Below, one piece after another: positions 46,454 to 58,060 of a stretch of 64,000 nucleotides of DNA; the first letter of the stretch is position 1; each line of letters starts with the position of its first letter. A program made the translations under genes and the position numbers. This stretch comes from Prostheceraeus crozeri (taxonomy: Eukaryota > Platyhelminthes > Polycladida > Euryleptidae). The stretch lies in NCBI GenBank assembly GCA_907163375.1, contig CAJQUW010010471.1, forward strand, positions 31,001 to 95,000, in the 5' to 3' direction. The notes under the pieces are model-generated. The model saw only the letters and a program-made list of their open reading frames with translations. It did no database searches and was not told the origin of the DNA.

Positions 46454-48445
46454 CAGGTTGTCTCAAAACGAAGGAAAAAAGTTTTTCGTAAAAATGACGC
46501 ACTTAAAATTACGCTATTTCGAAGACAATTACAGTTTTCGAATCTTCAGAAAATGAGGTTTTTTGTGATATACGATTTATTACTTAACAAAACAAAAATC
46601 GCTTGATTTGAATGACTTTTAAAAAAGTAAGGTTTTAAGTCACTAAACGTCCTCAAAATGTCTTCACCGGCTTGTAGCATCAAATCTTCACAATAGAATC
46701 AACATGCTTTGTTCTTCCTTTTGTCAGTAACGCTTCAACGGTTCAATCAACGGTTCGTCAACGTTCAAGCATGGTCTTTGTATGAGGCGGGGATGATTTC
46801 TGTTCCCTTCGATCATGCATTGTTGCTTGTCCTTGCAGTCGATTACAGCTGTGACGTAGCTTTTGCACATGCCTCTCTCGATCAATGACTGACGTGACCA
46901 TAGAAATTGACAACAATAAAACCTCTAGAATGGAAATTAAGCTTCATGCAATACACAATAACGGCACATAAATCGCATGCATTTTCACTTAGATGCACCT
47001 GCCAACGTCTGTATCATTGGGTTAGAATCAGTCACATGAGTAAATCGAAGGTTTTAATTGGTCCTTCATGCCCCAACTTAGTTCCCCCGGATGTGCCGCG
47101 ACCTTCAGTCAATTTCCATTCTAGCGAGCTTCAGATAAACAGTTCATTTCTATGGACGTGACTGATCAATTATTGTAGTCAGCTTTCATCATTCACAACG
47201 AAAAGTTCCGAAAGTCGTTTCGTGTTCCAAGAATTTGTCTTTGCCATGGATCTCAAGATGAAAATTGATCTTATTCGCTGTTACTATGCCAACGGGAATT
47301 CACCGACAAACGCGATTAGACAATTGAAACGCGAAAGGAATTTGATCAGGGATCCTTGCACTTGTTCTGCGGTATCAGAGTTGGTTTCGAAATTCGAAGA
47401 AACTGGAAGTGTCTTGAATCAGCGTCATGGGAGGTCGTCTTTAGAGGAAGATCGTCAGGAGACTGTCGAAGGCGCAATTCGTGGTGCTGATAGTAAGACG
47501 TCTGTCAGAAGACTATCAAATGAGACCGGCATTCCAGCTGCATCAGTTCATCGAATTCTGAAGCACACGAGCATGCGACCTTATCGACTTCAGCTGCTTC
47601 ATGACTTACAACCAGCTGATTTTGATCAACGAGTTGAATTTGGACAGTGGTTTTTGAGAAACCAGGATCTCCTACCTAACATCTTCTGGAGTGATGAAGC
47701 CTACTTCCATCTCGATGGAGCTATCAATTGCCGGAACTGGAATGAGGAAAAGCCTAGAGAATTTCTAACCAAGCCCCTTCATCCCGAAAAGTTATGCGTG
47801 TGGATCGGATTCAATGCTTCATTCATCATCGAACCTTTTTTCTTTGACCAAACAGTGAATTCAGCAAATTATCTCGAAATGTTGCAGAACCACGTTCGTC
47901 CCGAGTCCCGAGAAGAAGGATATAATCAACAATTTTTGACAGGGCTCCGGCTCATTATGCAACTGAAGTCCGGCGATACTTGGAGGCAACATTTGGTGCT
48001 GACCACGTAATCTCCAGAGGGTGCGAACGAACTTGGCCATCACGGTCGACAGACCTCACACCAGTGGATTACTGGTTTTGGGGAACCCTGAAGGCTAGAG
48101 TCTTTCACTATCAAAGTCCGAGAAGCCCGGAGCATCTGCGACATCGCATTCAAGAAGAATGTTCACGGATATCCTTTGCAGAATTGAGAAGCGCCATTGC
48201 TTCTTTTCCACGACGTGTGGATTTGATGCTACAAGCCGGTGGAAGGCATTTTCAGGACGTTATGTGACTTAAAACCTTACTTTTTTAAAAGTCATTCAAA
48301 TCAAGCGATTTTTGTTTTGTTAAGTAATAAATCGTATATCACAAAAACCTCATTTTCTGAAGATTCGAAAACTGTAATTGTCTTCGAAATAGCGTAATTT
48401 TAAGTGCGTCATTTTTACGAAAAACTTTTTTCCTTCGTTTTGAGC
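46454..48445 (+). mobile_element. Young mariner-like transposon with about 180-240-bp inverted repeats
   Basis: About 183 bp at the left (46461-46643) are repeated in reverse complement at the right (48264-48444) with essentially one indel. Similarity continues inward another 50-60 bp at lower identity. The left end is TA followed by CAGGTTGTCTCAAAACG. The right end stops at ...CGTTTTGAG and lacks the matching last 8 bp, so it is clipped or altered. The near-identity of the repeats points to a recent insertion. The transposase lies inside on the plus strand, and its last codons lie within the right repeat. Confidence 0.88.
47246..48267 (+). pseudogene. Mariner-like (DD37D) transposase, one frameshift
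   Basis: Starts MDLKMKIDLIRCYYANGNSP with an N-terminal helix-turn-helix region (about residues 1-60) and a second DNA-binding helix set (TSVRRLSNETGIPAASVHRI, about 84-103). The catalytic region has FWSDEAYFHLDG (first Asp), FDRAPAHYATEVRRYL (second Asp; the usual DGAP is DRAP) and RSTDLTPVDYWFWG (third Asp), 37 residues apart. One frame change near 47930 separates the first two from the rest, which runs to TGA at 48265-48267. It is the same family type as the transposase at 11-869. The in-frame extension upstream to 47222 is unlikely to be coding. Confidence 0.88.
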
Positions 48446-49563
48446 ATTATAGTCCAACTAAACTTGTGTAACCTCTACTTCCAAGAACCTGACGACAATG
48501 CCACCACGAAGTACTTAGATCATTATCACATGAAGAAAGTGAAAAAAATGAAAAAATGAAAGTGCAAAGAAGAAAAAATGAAAAAAATGAAAAAGCGTAA
48601 TGTAAAGGACAGTGCCATCAAAATTCCTTTATCTGTCTAAATTCTTCTCCAAACAACTACAAAGCTGAGATTCGGTATGGCCACATTTTTAAGTACATGT
48701 CCTGGCAATGGAGGCACATTCCGAAGATTCTTTGGTATGACGATTTTGTCTAAAATCTACAAGGAAATCATTCCATCTGGGTCTGTGATATCTCAAAGCG
48801 ATCATGGACTAAAGATGGCGAACATAAGTTGAAATCTTCCCTTCAGCGTCGTCTGCGAATGTTCGCATCTATCACGTAGAGAGAAATCCATTCCAACAAG
48901 CACATGTGTCACAAGTTTTCCAAAGTAATCAATCTGATGACTTTTGTATAATATCTGGATGACCAGTCGGTAGTGGAAATTCGAAATCGGATTCACTTAT
49001 GTAATACTTGGGAAAGGCTGGCAAAGTTGCTGGTGAAGTCGAAGTCTACGGACGGTATACTAGCGCTAGGTCCATCCATATTATTGAACATGGAAAGGGA
49101 CAGTTTCGAGAGGAAGAAAGAATCCGCTGATTCCCACACTTTAAATGTCCTGAAATCAAGAGGAACAGAAAACGGAGATCCTTCTTATATTTCAATGAAA
49201 ACAATATGATGGACTCAATAAGCATTCCCAACCTGAGCAGCCACTTCTGAGGAGGTTGGAACAGATATGGAGCGATCTGACCTGCGATGGAGACCCTCTA
49301 TCATGTACATGCTCCCTATGCACATAAATATAGACACATCCTGTGCTTGACCTGCAATGTTCTGGCAATACGTTCTCTAAAATTTGATAACGCTTGATGA
49401 CAGTCTATTTGCAGTAGTCTAATTTAGGATTGCTGGCCTGATCATGTATGAGGCCAATTTCAACCTATCTGTCCAGAGAAATTTAGAAGTCTATGCTTGA
49501 ACTCATAGAAGTGGATAATAGTACTTTCTATGGTATTATCAATGTCTATGCTTGAACTATTAT

Positions 49564-49652
49564 GAATTTAACATGGACTTCTAGATATCTAGCATCTATA
49601 TAGATGCTATATATCTAGATGCTATATATCTAGGAGTCCATGGAATTTAACA
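49564..49652. repeat. AT-rich palindrome flanked by an 11-bp direct repeat
   Basis: GGACTTCTAGATAT near 49575 pairs with ATATCTAGGAGTCC ending at 49639, with CTATATAGATGCTATATATC words between, so the whole block can fold. GAATTTAACAT stands on both sides (49564-49574 and 49642-49652). It looks like a tiny foldback insertion. The end word matches the copy at 45064-45079. Confidence 0.65.
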
Positions 49653-49849
49653 TCATTCATGACGCAAACCATAGATGTCGATGAGCGAGTATTAGCATTG
49701 ACATGACTATATTGAAAATAGATATTCCGGTAAAATGTTTTTACGATATACTGAAGTCTGCACCAAAACTAGAAGTGGCGCTTTACGAGACGGTGTCATC
49801 GAGGCCAAATGTGTTGACCGATTTTAAAGTGACAGTCCAAGAAACATCG

Positions 49850-50355
49850 CAAAAATTTACAGCTTGTACATTAGTCATCGACCAAAAACAGGAAAGAATG
49901 TTCATCACTTTTATCTTCAGCCGTTAGAAAATCCCACATCAGAAAAATGGTTCAAAGATCAAGCCGTAGGAGAAAACAAGTTGGGAGAGTATATTAAAAG
50001 TTTGTTTGCTGATGCCAATATTGAAGGTTTTTATACCAATCATTCGTTGAGGCAAACGAAGATCTCCCGGCTATTCCTAGGAGGGGCAAAGAAGGAGGAC
50101 ATCAAGAAGGAAACCGGACACAGCAGTGATTCAGGTCTTTTGGTGTATCGAGAGCTCTCTGTGACTGAAAGAAGAAGATTTCAACAACTGTGCCAAAAGG
50201 AAAGCTGTGGTGCGACTTCTTCTGTCGAGATTACCGAGGGGAAAAAGGTAGTTATAAAGAGGACCACTGAATTTTCTGATGAGGAGGAGGATGACAAATA
50301 CAAAAAGAAGATATGCCTGACCACGTCTTGGGGAACAATTAAAATCGATCTCTAA
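49850..50355 (+). pseudogene. Crypton-type tyrosine recombinase, catalytic C-terminal part
   Basis: The frame reads IYSLYISHRPKTGKNVHHFY, LQPLENPTSEKWFKDQ and VGENKLGEYI, then FYTNHSLRQTKISRLFLGG with the catalytic Arg, ETGHSSDSGLLVYRELS with the His of GHxS and the Tyr position, and a C-terminal acidic and Lys-rich tail ending at 50355. This is the wording of Crypton recombinases and of the ZMYM/KCTD1-type genes derived from them. The N-terminal half is absent or unreadable; an out-of-frame piece precedes it from 49703. Cryptons integrate by tyrosine recombination. A domesticated exon is possible, but no splice acceptor was evident. Confidence 0.78.
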
Positions 50356-51195
50356 CTGTCTTTGCGAGTAAATTGTTGTTGTTCAAATAAGTATCAGGTC
50401 TTCCTATCATTGTTGTTTTTTTTAATTTTCGAACCAACCAGAACAAACCCAGGATTCAACTTTTAATCGATTAACTTACGTGAATATTTTAGGCGCATAG
50501 CGGGTATTATCTTTTAAAGCACACGTGCAATTTTGGTAAAGATTTCAAAGTCTTAGAAATCGGAATTATCAGCATAATTGAATCAATAGATCATGTTGAA
50601 CAATTTTCATATCTATTGTGTAACTTTACCGAGAAATAAAGATGTTTTACCTGACATAGTAATGCACTGCTAAAAAGTATTTAACTATTACAGAATGACT
50701 TTCGAATTGATATTTTGACAATGAATATGTCTTCTAGTCATAGAAATGGAGCTACACACATGGAGGACGTTGATGATCCACATTCTAAGAATGAAAGGGA
50801 GATGCACAAAAAGTGATGTACAAAAAGTAACATTGCATAGCTTACATAGACATATTTTTACAGATAATGCATACCGGTATATTTATCTATCTTGAGGCAA
50901 CGATATCATAACGACATTATAGATTTCCTTAGGTCATACATCGCAAATGTCACTTATCCACTTATCGGAAATACATTAAGAGCATAGACAAGCTATGGGA
51001 CATTCCATGATATTGGACATCTGTACGTGGGATGAGTATGTTTGCATCTAATATCTAAAACTATGCTGAATGCAAGGAGGTTTAGATATCTATAATTGTA
51101 TCAGTTTGTGTGATCATGTCCAACAGTGTTGTGGCGAAAAGCCTCGGCTGATAAAAACAACAGGCTTTCTCTTGACAAATCACAAATTTAGGATC
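50356..51195. other. Non-coding stretch
   Basis: AT-rich, no recognised frame or repeat ends. Confidence 0.45.
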
Positions 51196-51203
51196 CTCCA
51201 AAC

Positions 51204-54200
51204 CAGGGCTTCAGAGCCGTGGTCCAGCTACCATGGCTCCGGCTCCGACTATCTACGACGGCTCCTGGCGGGTCCGGCTCCGACCCAAAAACATGTCTGG
51301 CACCCAACACGGAACCAAACAAGAGACTTTCACAGAATGATGTACACCCGATGGATACTGCGTAACTGCACATCTGTCGAAGTCTACCTGGTGCCTCTTC
51401 TTGTTAGACAAGATCACAGAAAGCACATACTTTGTATACATCCAATGGGAAGCAGACTGAGGTTTTCGGTAAAATGACATTTGTCTGTGTTTCCTGTGAT
51501 TAAGTGAGAAGTACTACGGCGTGTAGAACCATCTCTAGGTCATGCAGTTCATACTGTTCAAGAAGCTAAACACATTTAGATTTATCAAATCGTCATTTTG
51601 TCGTAAAACACAGCGTTTCGATTAAATTTTAGCTGAAACTTTTTAAGTCTTTCAATACATTTTCGGACATATCACTGATCGGAGGCATAAACATATACAG
51701 GATAGAAAAATGTGACTAAGCTAGTGCTTCCCGCCTAAAATATTTCATGAAACATGAGTCGCAGAGGGAGTTGTTCTCTATTTATGTGGACTATTAGAAG
51801 TCTCTGATTCAGTCCCTACCACTTACTGCTCTTAGCACTTAATCAGCGGCGAAAACAAATATTTCATTCTTCCGGAGTGAGGTATCATTGATTGAAAAGA
51901 GGTAGTTTAGTCAGACACATTTAGGTGCACATATTATAGTCAGTGAAAAGGATTTCTAAAACTTCAATCCACACGCTGTTGGACCCGCGTATCTAAAAGA
52001 ACATGAATCGGGTAGAACTCTGCAGATGCGCAGATTCGTAGCAGTCATGGACAGGGTGCACTGCATTCTCTGAAAGTTCAATTTTCAGCCTCGTTCCCTG
52101 CAGAAAGAGGTGCTGCCGGTCGAACGAGATGATTCAACCACTTAGCTGACAGGGCTCTAATATTCATCAATCAAGTGAAACATATTTCCACATTGAACTA
52201 AAATTCTTTTTATATCAAAAATACTTCTTCAGAAGTATTTCAATACTTCATTTTATTGAGATTGAGACACCTATAAAATAACAATACATTTTTAAGGAAA
52301 TGATAATTAGGAATCAATAATGTACTTTAATTATAAGTACATTAAATTTGAAGCAAGAATACATGTACATGTTTTAACAAGAGCCTTTAGCCCGACAGCT
52401 GCGTTTTTCGAGTGGAACACAATCTTAAGGAAGTCCGTGATCTCCTTTAAAATCCAAATAAATAATTCGCAGCAGGTTATGCATTGAGAGGAGATGAAGG
52501 CCAGAAGGTTTTGGGAAGTAAGTAAGTAAGTATTTATTGAATGTGAGTGGAAATCGTTCAAGTTACAGAATATAACATAACAAATTACAAGAAAATTTCC
52601 ATTTGAATACTGCACATACAAAGATACAAAGAAGGAAATTTCTCTTATTAAGAGCCAGATCACAGAAAAAGACAAGATTGCCGATATTTAATGTGAACGC
52701 GTGTGATTAACTTTGTCTCACATCGTCTTCAAATAGTTCCAAATTAGCTATCATACAAGACCAAGGTATTGTCTTGTAATGTATTGTAATAAACGAATTC
52801 AATCTGCGCTGGGTTCTACAGTGAGGCAGAAGAAAATATTTAGAGACCCTCAAGCGATGTGGAATGATACAATGAAGAGGATGTAGGAAGTTTGTCTCAC
52901 ATTGAAACAGAAAATTGTGAACGGCATTTTTAAATTTTAACTCAACCGAGGGAAAACTTTGAAAGTCGCATGTTGAATCACGATTCGATGCGCTCTCTTT
53001 TGAAAAAGCTCCAACTTTGACGTCAATTTTGATGGTAGACGGCCATACACAGGAGACGCATGCATGAGCACAGAAGCCATATGTGCATGGTAAACAATTT
53101 TTATATCGTTGAAATGCATAACGGTTTTTAACACACGCATGACACACAACCGTTGAGAGGCACGCTTAAGTAGAAAAGAGATTTGATTGTTCCACTTTAA
53201 TTTGTCATTTACAAAAAGGCCAACAGTTGTTGCATGAGAAACGTTTCGACAGAGTTCATTAGAGTTTGATGGGTTTCGGCGAATATATGATTGATTGGTA
53301 TTGCGAAGAACATTATCAAAAACTACTGTTGAATGGTCAAGAGCAGTAATTGTCTGAACTATAGCAAGATCGTCAGCATAGTTAAAAAATTTTGTATCTT
53401 CCCGCTTTGAGTGCAGTTGTCCCATGCACTAAATAAATAAGGTCCCAAGACTGAACCCTGTGGAATCCCTGATATGGCGCTAAAGAACGGGCCAAGTGAT
53501 CCATTACTACACGCACTTTCCTGGAAACCAGAAAAGAACGGAGCCATAAGGTGAAACCTCGATCAATTCCACAGTTAATCAAATAACTTTGCAATTTGAG
53601 CAATTTGTTGTGCTGTAACTGATCGAAAGCTTTCACCATATCCAGACAGGCTATGTGAACTGCGTTTGTTTCTTGTTTATCTAAAGACGCAGTTGCTTCG
53701 GTCAGAATCTCAATTAAAGCGCTGGTTGTTGGTCCAGTGGGCGAAAAGCGTGTTGATTTGTACCATAGAGTTTGGGGGTGAATCTTGCATATGTCGGAGA
53801 AAGATTTTTTCGAAGACCTTCGATATTGTTGATATTACAGAAATTGGTCTGAAATCACGTATCGATGGTTGCCTTGTTTTGGGAATAGGCGAGACAGCCG
53901 AGTTTGAGTTGTGTTGAGAATTGTGTGTCTGAAATCGAGTGATTGAAAATTGCAGCCAAGGGAATACTTAACCATGGAGCGCCTTCTTTCTGCAAGCCTG
54001 GTGTTATTCGATCAGGTCCTGCGGATTTTTCACAATTCAAGTGAAGAACCATTTTCAAACACATCAATTTCTATAAAATGAAATTGAAAATGCTCATTGG
54101 AGATGTTGGCCAAAACATCATCGGGTTCATGGTTGAAGTTTTCATAAAACACATTTGACATTTCGATGAGAAGATTTTCAACCCTACCATTATCTTTTCT

Positions 54201-55721
54201 TAACTGTTCGAAAACATTATTCCGCTTCTTGCTTCCACGAGCCTCATTTGCGACCATACTTGCTTGTTTGATTTCATTTGCTTCGAAACCCAGGCAAGTT
54301 TAGCCCTGACAATTTCTTCACCTTCGTTTAAAAATGTTCATACAGATCCCACGTTTTCATCCTGTATGCCTCCCATCTCTTGTTTACCAACGATTTCAAA
54401 ACGGGAGAAATCCAAGGTTTATCCTTTATAGACATGGCGACTGTTTCACAAAGGATAGCTGAAGATGCAGAGACCAGGAGCTTGTAAAAAGCATTGTAGA
54501 TGGTGTCTACATTTTTCTCAAAATGTAATAAATTAAAGTCAAAGTTTGAAAGTCGATTAGCATATTCGACCAAATTTGACTGTCTTGAATCCCAGGCCGA
54601 AACAAGTCGACAATTATGTTCATTATCAGCATAACTTCGCAAAGGATCTGATATGATGCAATTGTGATCGGAGCTGCCCAAAAGTGGACCCACTTTTGCC
54701 AGTCTCGTACTGATTACTCAAAAAATCATCAAGCCAGATATGATCTAACAGCGGAAATTTACTTGTTGCAAACTTAACCTTATTCGTCAATACAAAATCA
54801 TTTTCAAGGAATGAAGTAGAAAAAAGTGCCCGCACATTATCAGGTGAGCGTCAGAGTCCCTTTCGAGAACATCGTCTAGTTGGCATGTTAGAAAAGACGT
54901 GATGGATTGATGCTGATGAGCATTTAGTCCTGGTGGTATGTACAAAAGAACGCAGACAACATGTAGCATCTTAATAGAGATAAACAGTCTCAATGAAACT
55001 AGGCTTATCATCAGTGGGATTTATAAGACAACACTGAATTGAATTTCGGTAGTAAGCGCACACGACGCCTCCTTTTCTTCCGATCCTGTTATTTCGGTAA
55101 ATATCATATTTTGCCATTTCAATGTACGAATCTTCGATGTCAGAATTGAGTCAAGTTTCTGCTACAAGTGTGATATCCGGATGCAATGTCGACGCGGAAG
55201 CGCATAGCTCGTCAAATTTGTTCACGATGGACCTCGCATTTAGAAGCAAGTTTGGGAAATATGACGAATGATTTGGAAGATCAGTGAAATTTCTCTCATT
55301 CTGAGTAAAAAGGTTTGAATAACAAAAATCGGCTTGCGGGTCCCGGTAAAATCTTAGTGAAAATTTCTATTTTTTTTTTACTTTGACATCACTTTTCCGC
55401 GGATAATTGCCACATCATCCCCACTCTCCCTTCGCTGCCTAAATTCTTCCCAAAAATTTTTGTTAATCCTCTGTTCAATAGGAGTCAGATCTCTTTTGTC
55501 TACAGCCTTAGTCTCTCTATGGTCTCTAAGTCTAGAACAATAGCATACAATGATGACACACCTGTATTCGTTTCAGGTACACTGTCAAATATCACGTTAT
55601 CTCGCAAAGTGGCTGAATTCTTAATACACATAAAACTTCAGGCCGGAGCCGTGGCATTTCCTGTCGGCTCCGGCTCCGACCTGCTACCACTACTCCGGGC
55701 GGCTGCGGTTCCGAAACCCTG
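51204..55721. mobile_element. hAT element with 8-bp target duplication CTCCAAAC, carrying a nested LINE
   Basis: The left end CAGGGCTTCAGAGCCG (51204-51219) matches the reverse complement of the right end (55706-55721, CAGGGTTTCGGAACCG when read inward) with three changes. CTCCAAAC flanks both (51196-51203 and 55722-55729). GGCTCCGGCTCCGAC words recur just inside each end as subterminal repeats. A minus-strand LINE fills about 52510-55600, leaving about 1.4 kb of the original, which has no transposase. A short piece of the endonuclease-like element lies at about 52048-52145. Confidence 0.9.
52510..55600 (-). mobile_element. LINE, long but decayed, TTAC-tailed, nested in the hAT
   Basis: Read on the minus strand: the end of ORF1 (VIFDSVPETNTGVSS and FWEEFRQRRESGDDVAIIR, about 55595-55385), an AP-endonuclease (LNARSIVNKFDELCAS, DITLVAET, GRKGGVVCAYYR, LLYIPPGLNAHQHQS and GSSDHN, about 55285-54640), and a reverse transcriptase (CEKSAGPDRITPGL, MVKAFDQLQHNKLL, SGIPQGSVLGPYLF and the catalytic NYADDLAI, about 54060-53360). 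A C-terminal part follows (LKRASQRLCVMRVLKT, LFQKRAHRIV). AATAAA and a TTAC repeat end it at about 52535-52510. Stops and frame changes are spread throughout. It is the longest copy here of the lineage seen at 15395-16447. Confidence 0.9.
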
Positions 55722-55729
55722 CTCCAAAC

Positions 55730-58060
55730 AAGAAGAAAATGAACAATATAATAATATCCCCAAGTTGTTATTGTAAACAACTTTTGATGCGTGCTTCGTA
55801 ATCATCGTGTTTTAGCTCTAATCTATTCAATCAAAAAAAGTATCTCCATCATTCATGTTGCATGAACCTGGATAGTCATGTCATAGCATCGAAATCCGCG
55901 CAAGAATGTGAATGTGTGTATTGAATATGTGATAGTTCTCCATTTTTATAAAAATATTGCTGGCATCTAGCGTATTGGTAATGGTACTATTTAACATTAA
56001 CAAAACTTGTAATCGCAAAGATCCAATCTGGGAATTAATCGAAATTTTGGAAAAAAAAGTGTTTAGTAATAGGTCTATGATAATATTTTAGTAGACTGCA
56101 TTCAACCTTGCGGCCAAGGTTGTCTTCAGTTTATGAACTCAAAAGCTTATGAATTAAAAATCTGAAATTGAAGAACTTGATGACCTTTGTCTGCCATATG
56201 GTGCATCTTCTAACAACAGAGAGTTCCCGATTCCTATTTCATACATTTTCCCCATTTCCTTTCCATGCTTCTATGGAATTGTACAATTTTTAGACTGCTT
56301 CACATATTTTTTTGAAATCTAATATTGTTTGCTGTTATAGCCTGAAGATAGCCTTGGTTATAAGGCTGAAATACATCGTCAATAATAAGTCATCATAGAC
56401 CTACAATTAAACCCTTGGCTTTACAAAATTTCTACTTTATCATATGTCAAGTCAAGGCACCTTTCACGATCTGGTAGATAATCGCATCGCTGCAATTTTC
56501 AGTGTGATCAAATATCTTATTCATTTTACGGAGGTGGTTCCGGATCGCAATTCTATTATCAAATTCAAGAAAAATGTTTCCATTATTCAGATATAAGAAA
56601 AATAATCTTTAGATGCGATCTCCACATATAGTCAATTATCGAAAAAAATACTTGCGGTAATATTGAGTGTTGCGTGCAATCACATGTAAAACTACTTTTG
56701 AGACATGCTTAAATTCCGTGACAGATCTGAAATGAAGTTGATAGTTAATTGTTCATTTCAATGTTTCTGATGAGGTTGCGTAATGTTCATGAAGTTACAG
56801 AAATATCAGTGTAAGAGATGATTTTACGCATTAGACATATGCGACATATCATCGTCAAGCATTTTAAATGGAAGGTCAGCTCATCAAGAAGATGGCAATT
56901 CTGAATTTTTACGATTTTTGAATGGCGTGACTTTTAAGGAAGATAATTTTTGAAATACAGTATGGGCGTCAGCAGAACGGAAAATACTGTCAAATGACAC
57001 AAAATCTGATCGACATTAAGGAAATAAAGTAGATTCATTATCAAAATAAATTTTGTCGCTATATGATATGATGGAGCAACTCAACAATGGACAATGGACA
57101 GGTTCTGTTTTATATAGCAGAATTTTATAAGATTTAATGGTATATCTCACTTTTCATAATAATAACAACGGAAAGAGGGATAATCACATAAAACAATGAT
57201 TCAAATCTTATATGAGCATACATCTAAGGCGGTATCCAATTTTTTCTGTCTACAGTTAGGAACCTGTATATGAAATTAACCTTGAAAGAAATTTTTAATT
57301 TAAACAAAAAGTCATGAGTAATCGAAAATGTTGAATCAAAAAGTGTGAGTCTTACTATGCGAGTTGCGCGTTAGTCTGGAATGTAGTAAAACTTTTAAAA
57401 GGAATCTATTTCAAAGTGTATGGAATCACCTGCAACTCTCTGCAATTATGAGTTTATGAAGCCATTTCGAAAAGACGACTTGCACTAGGCCACTAGGCAT
57501 GAAAATCATGATGACGATGTTCTATTAAAACGGCGTACACTATCGCAAACATGATTTAATTGTTTGTGATTCTGGACAGAAAAACATGTACCACATAGTT
57601 TCCAAAATTCACACGAGTTCCAGTCTTTGAATTCACCGTTAAATAGTCATTGACATTCAACATACATTGACCATATTGACTATAGTTGATATGCATGTGT
57701 ATCGCATATTGGAAGAGATCAACATCATGTTTTCCATAAGCAAATAGTTAATAAAAAACAATCCATTGCGCACTGAATAGCTAAGATACAAAGACAAACT
57801 TAATCAAATTTTGATTGGAAATCTTATTTTCTTAAAGGATGCCAGATTAATCTTTGTGGCAGTCAATAGCCATAAGTTGCAGATGTTTATGGCACTATTT
57901 TTCGGAATGTTCTGTGCCTATCGCTGGATTATTTACTTGTGAAGACTTCAAATGAAGTCCAATTTTGATTTGTTCAATTTGATGCTCTACTACACTGAAG
58001 TAGGATTTCGTGTCATGTTATTCAGGTATGTAGGATACTTTTATAGCTATTCAGACTTAG
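55730..58060. other. Non-coding stretch with paired hairpin motifs
   Basis: AT-rich. Two similar hairpin motifs in opposite orientation lie at about 56095-56130 and 56330-56380 and are listed separately. No gene recognised. Confidence 0.45.
56095..56380. repeat. Inverted pair of hammerhead-like hairpin motifs
   Basis: On the plus strand CCTGAAGATAGCC begins at 56341, followed by a stem-loop (AGCCTT/AAGGCT) and GAAAT. On the minus strand CTGAAGAC is followed by a stem AACCTT/AAGGTT and GAATG (about 56132-56098). The two align as inverted repeats over about 40 bp. CTGANGA, stem, GAAA is the order of the hammerhead ribozyme core. Pairing of the outer stem and a cleavage triplet are not convincing by eye. 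Confidence 0.4.

Larger units (their letters stand above)
46181..49490. mobile_element. Unassigned element with about 75-bp inverted ends and about 16-bp flanking direct repeats
   Basis: The 28 bp from 46181 (ACTTCTAAATTTCTCTGGAC...) are the exact reverse complement of 49463-49490. After a gap, similarity continues inward through TGAAAT and ACATG-TCAGGCCAGC words. ATGCTTGAACTCATAG stands just outside the left end (46165-46180) and again just outside the right end (49493-49508). A duplication that long is unusual for known cut-and-paste families, so the repeats may instead be part of a local repeat; a third partial copy lies near 49541. The interior holds a mariner-like transposon (46454-48445) and about 1.2 kb without recognised coding. 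Confidence 0.55.

Noticed and set aside
48802-49209. Short frames inside the unassigned 46181-49490 element
   Set aside because: I looked for a transposase that might explain the element. A stretch reading NVRIYHVERNPFQQAHVSQV looked protein-like, but it is cut by stops and matches no family I know.
51070-51477. 135-codon plus-strand frame across the left hAT end
   Set aside because: It crosses the target duplication and inverted end of the hAT element, so it cannot be an ancestral gene. No motif seen.
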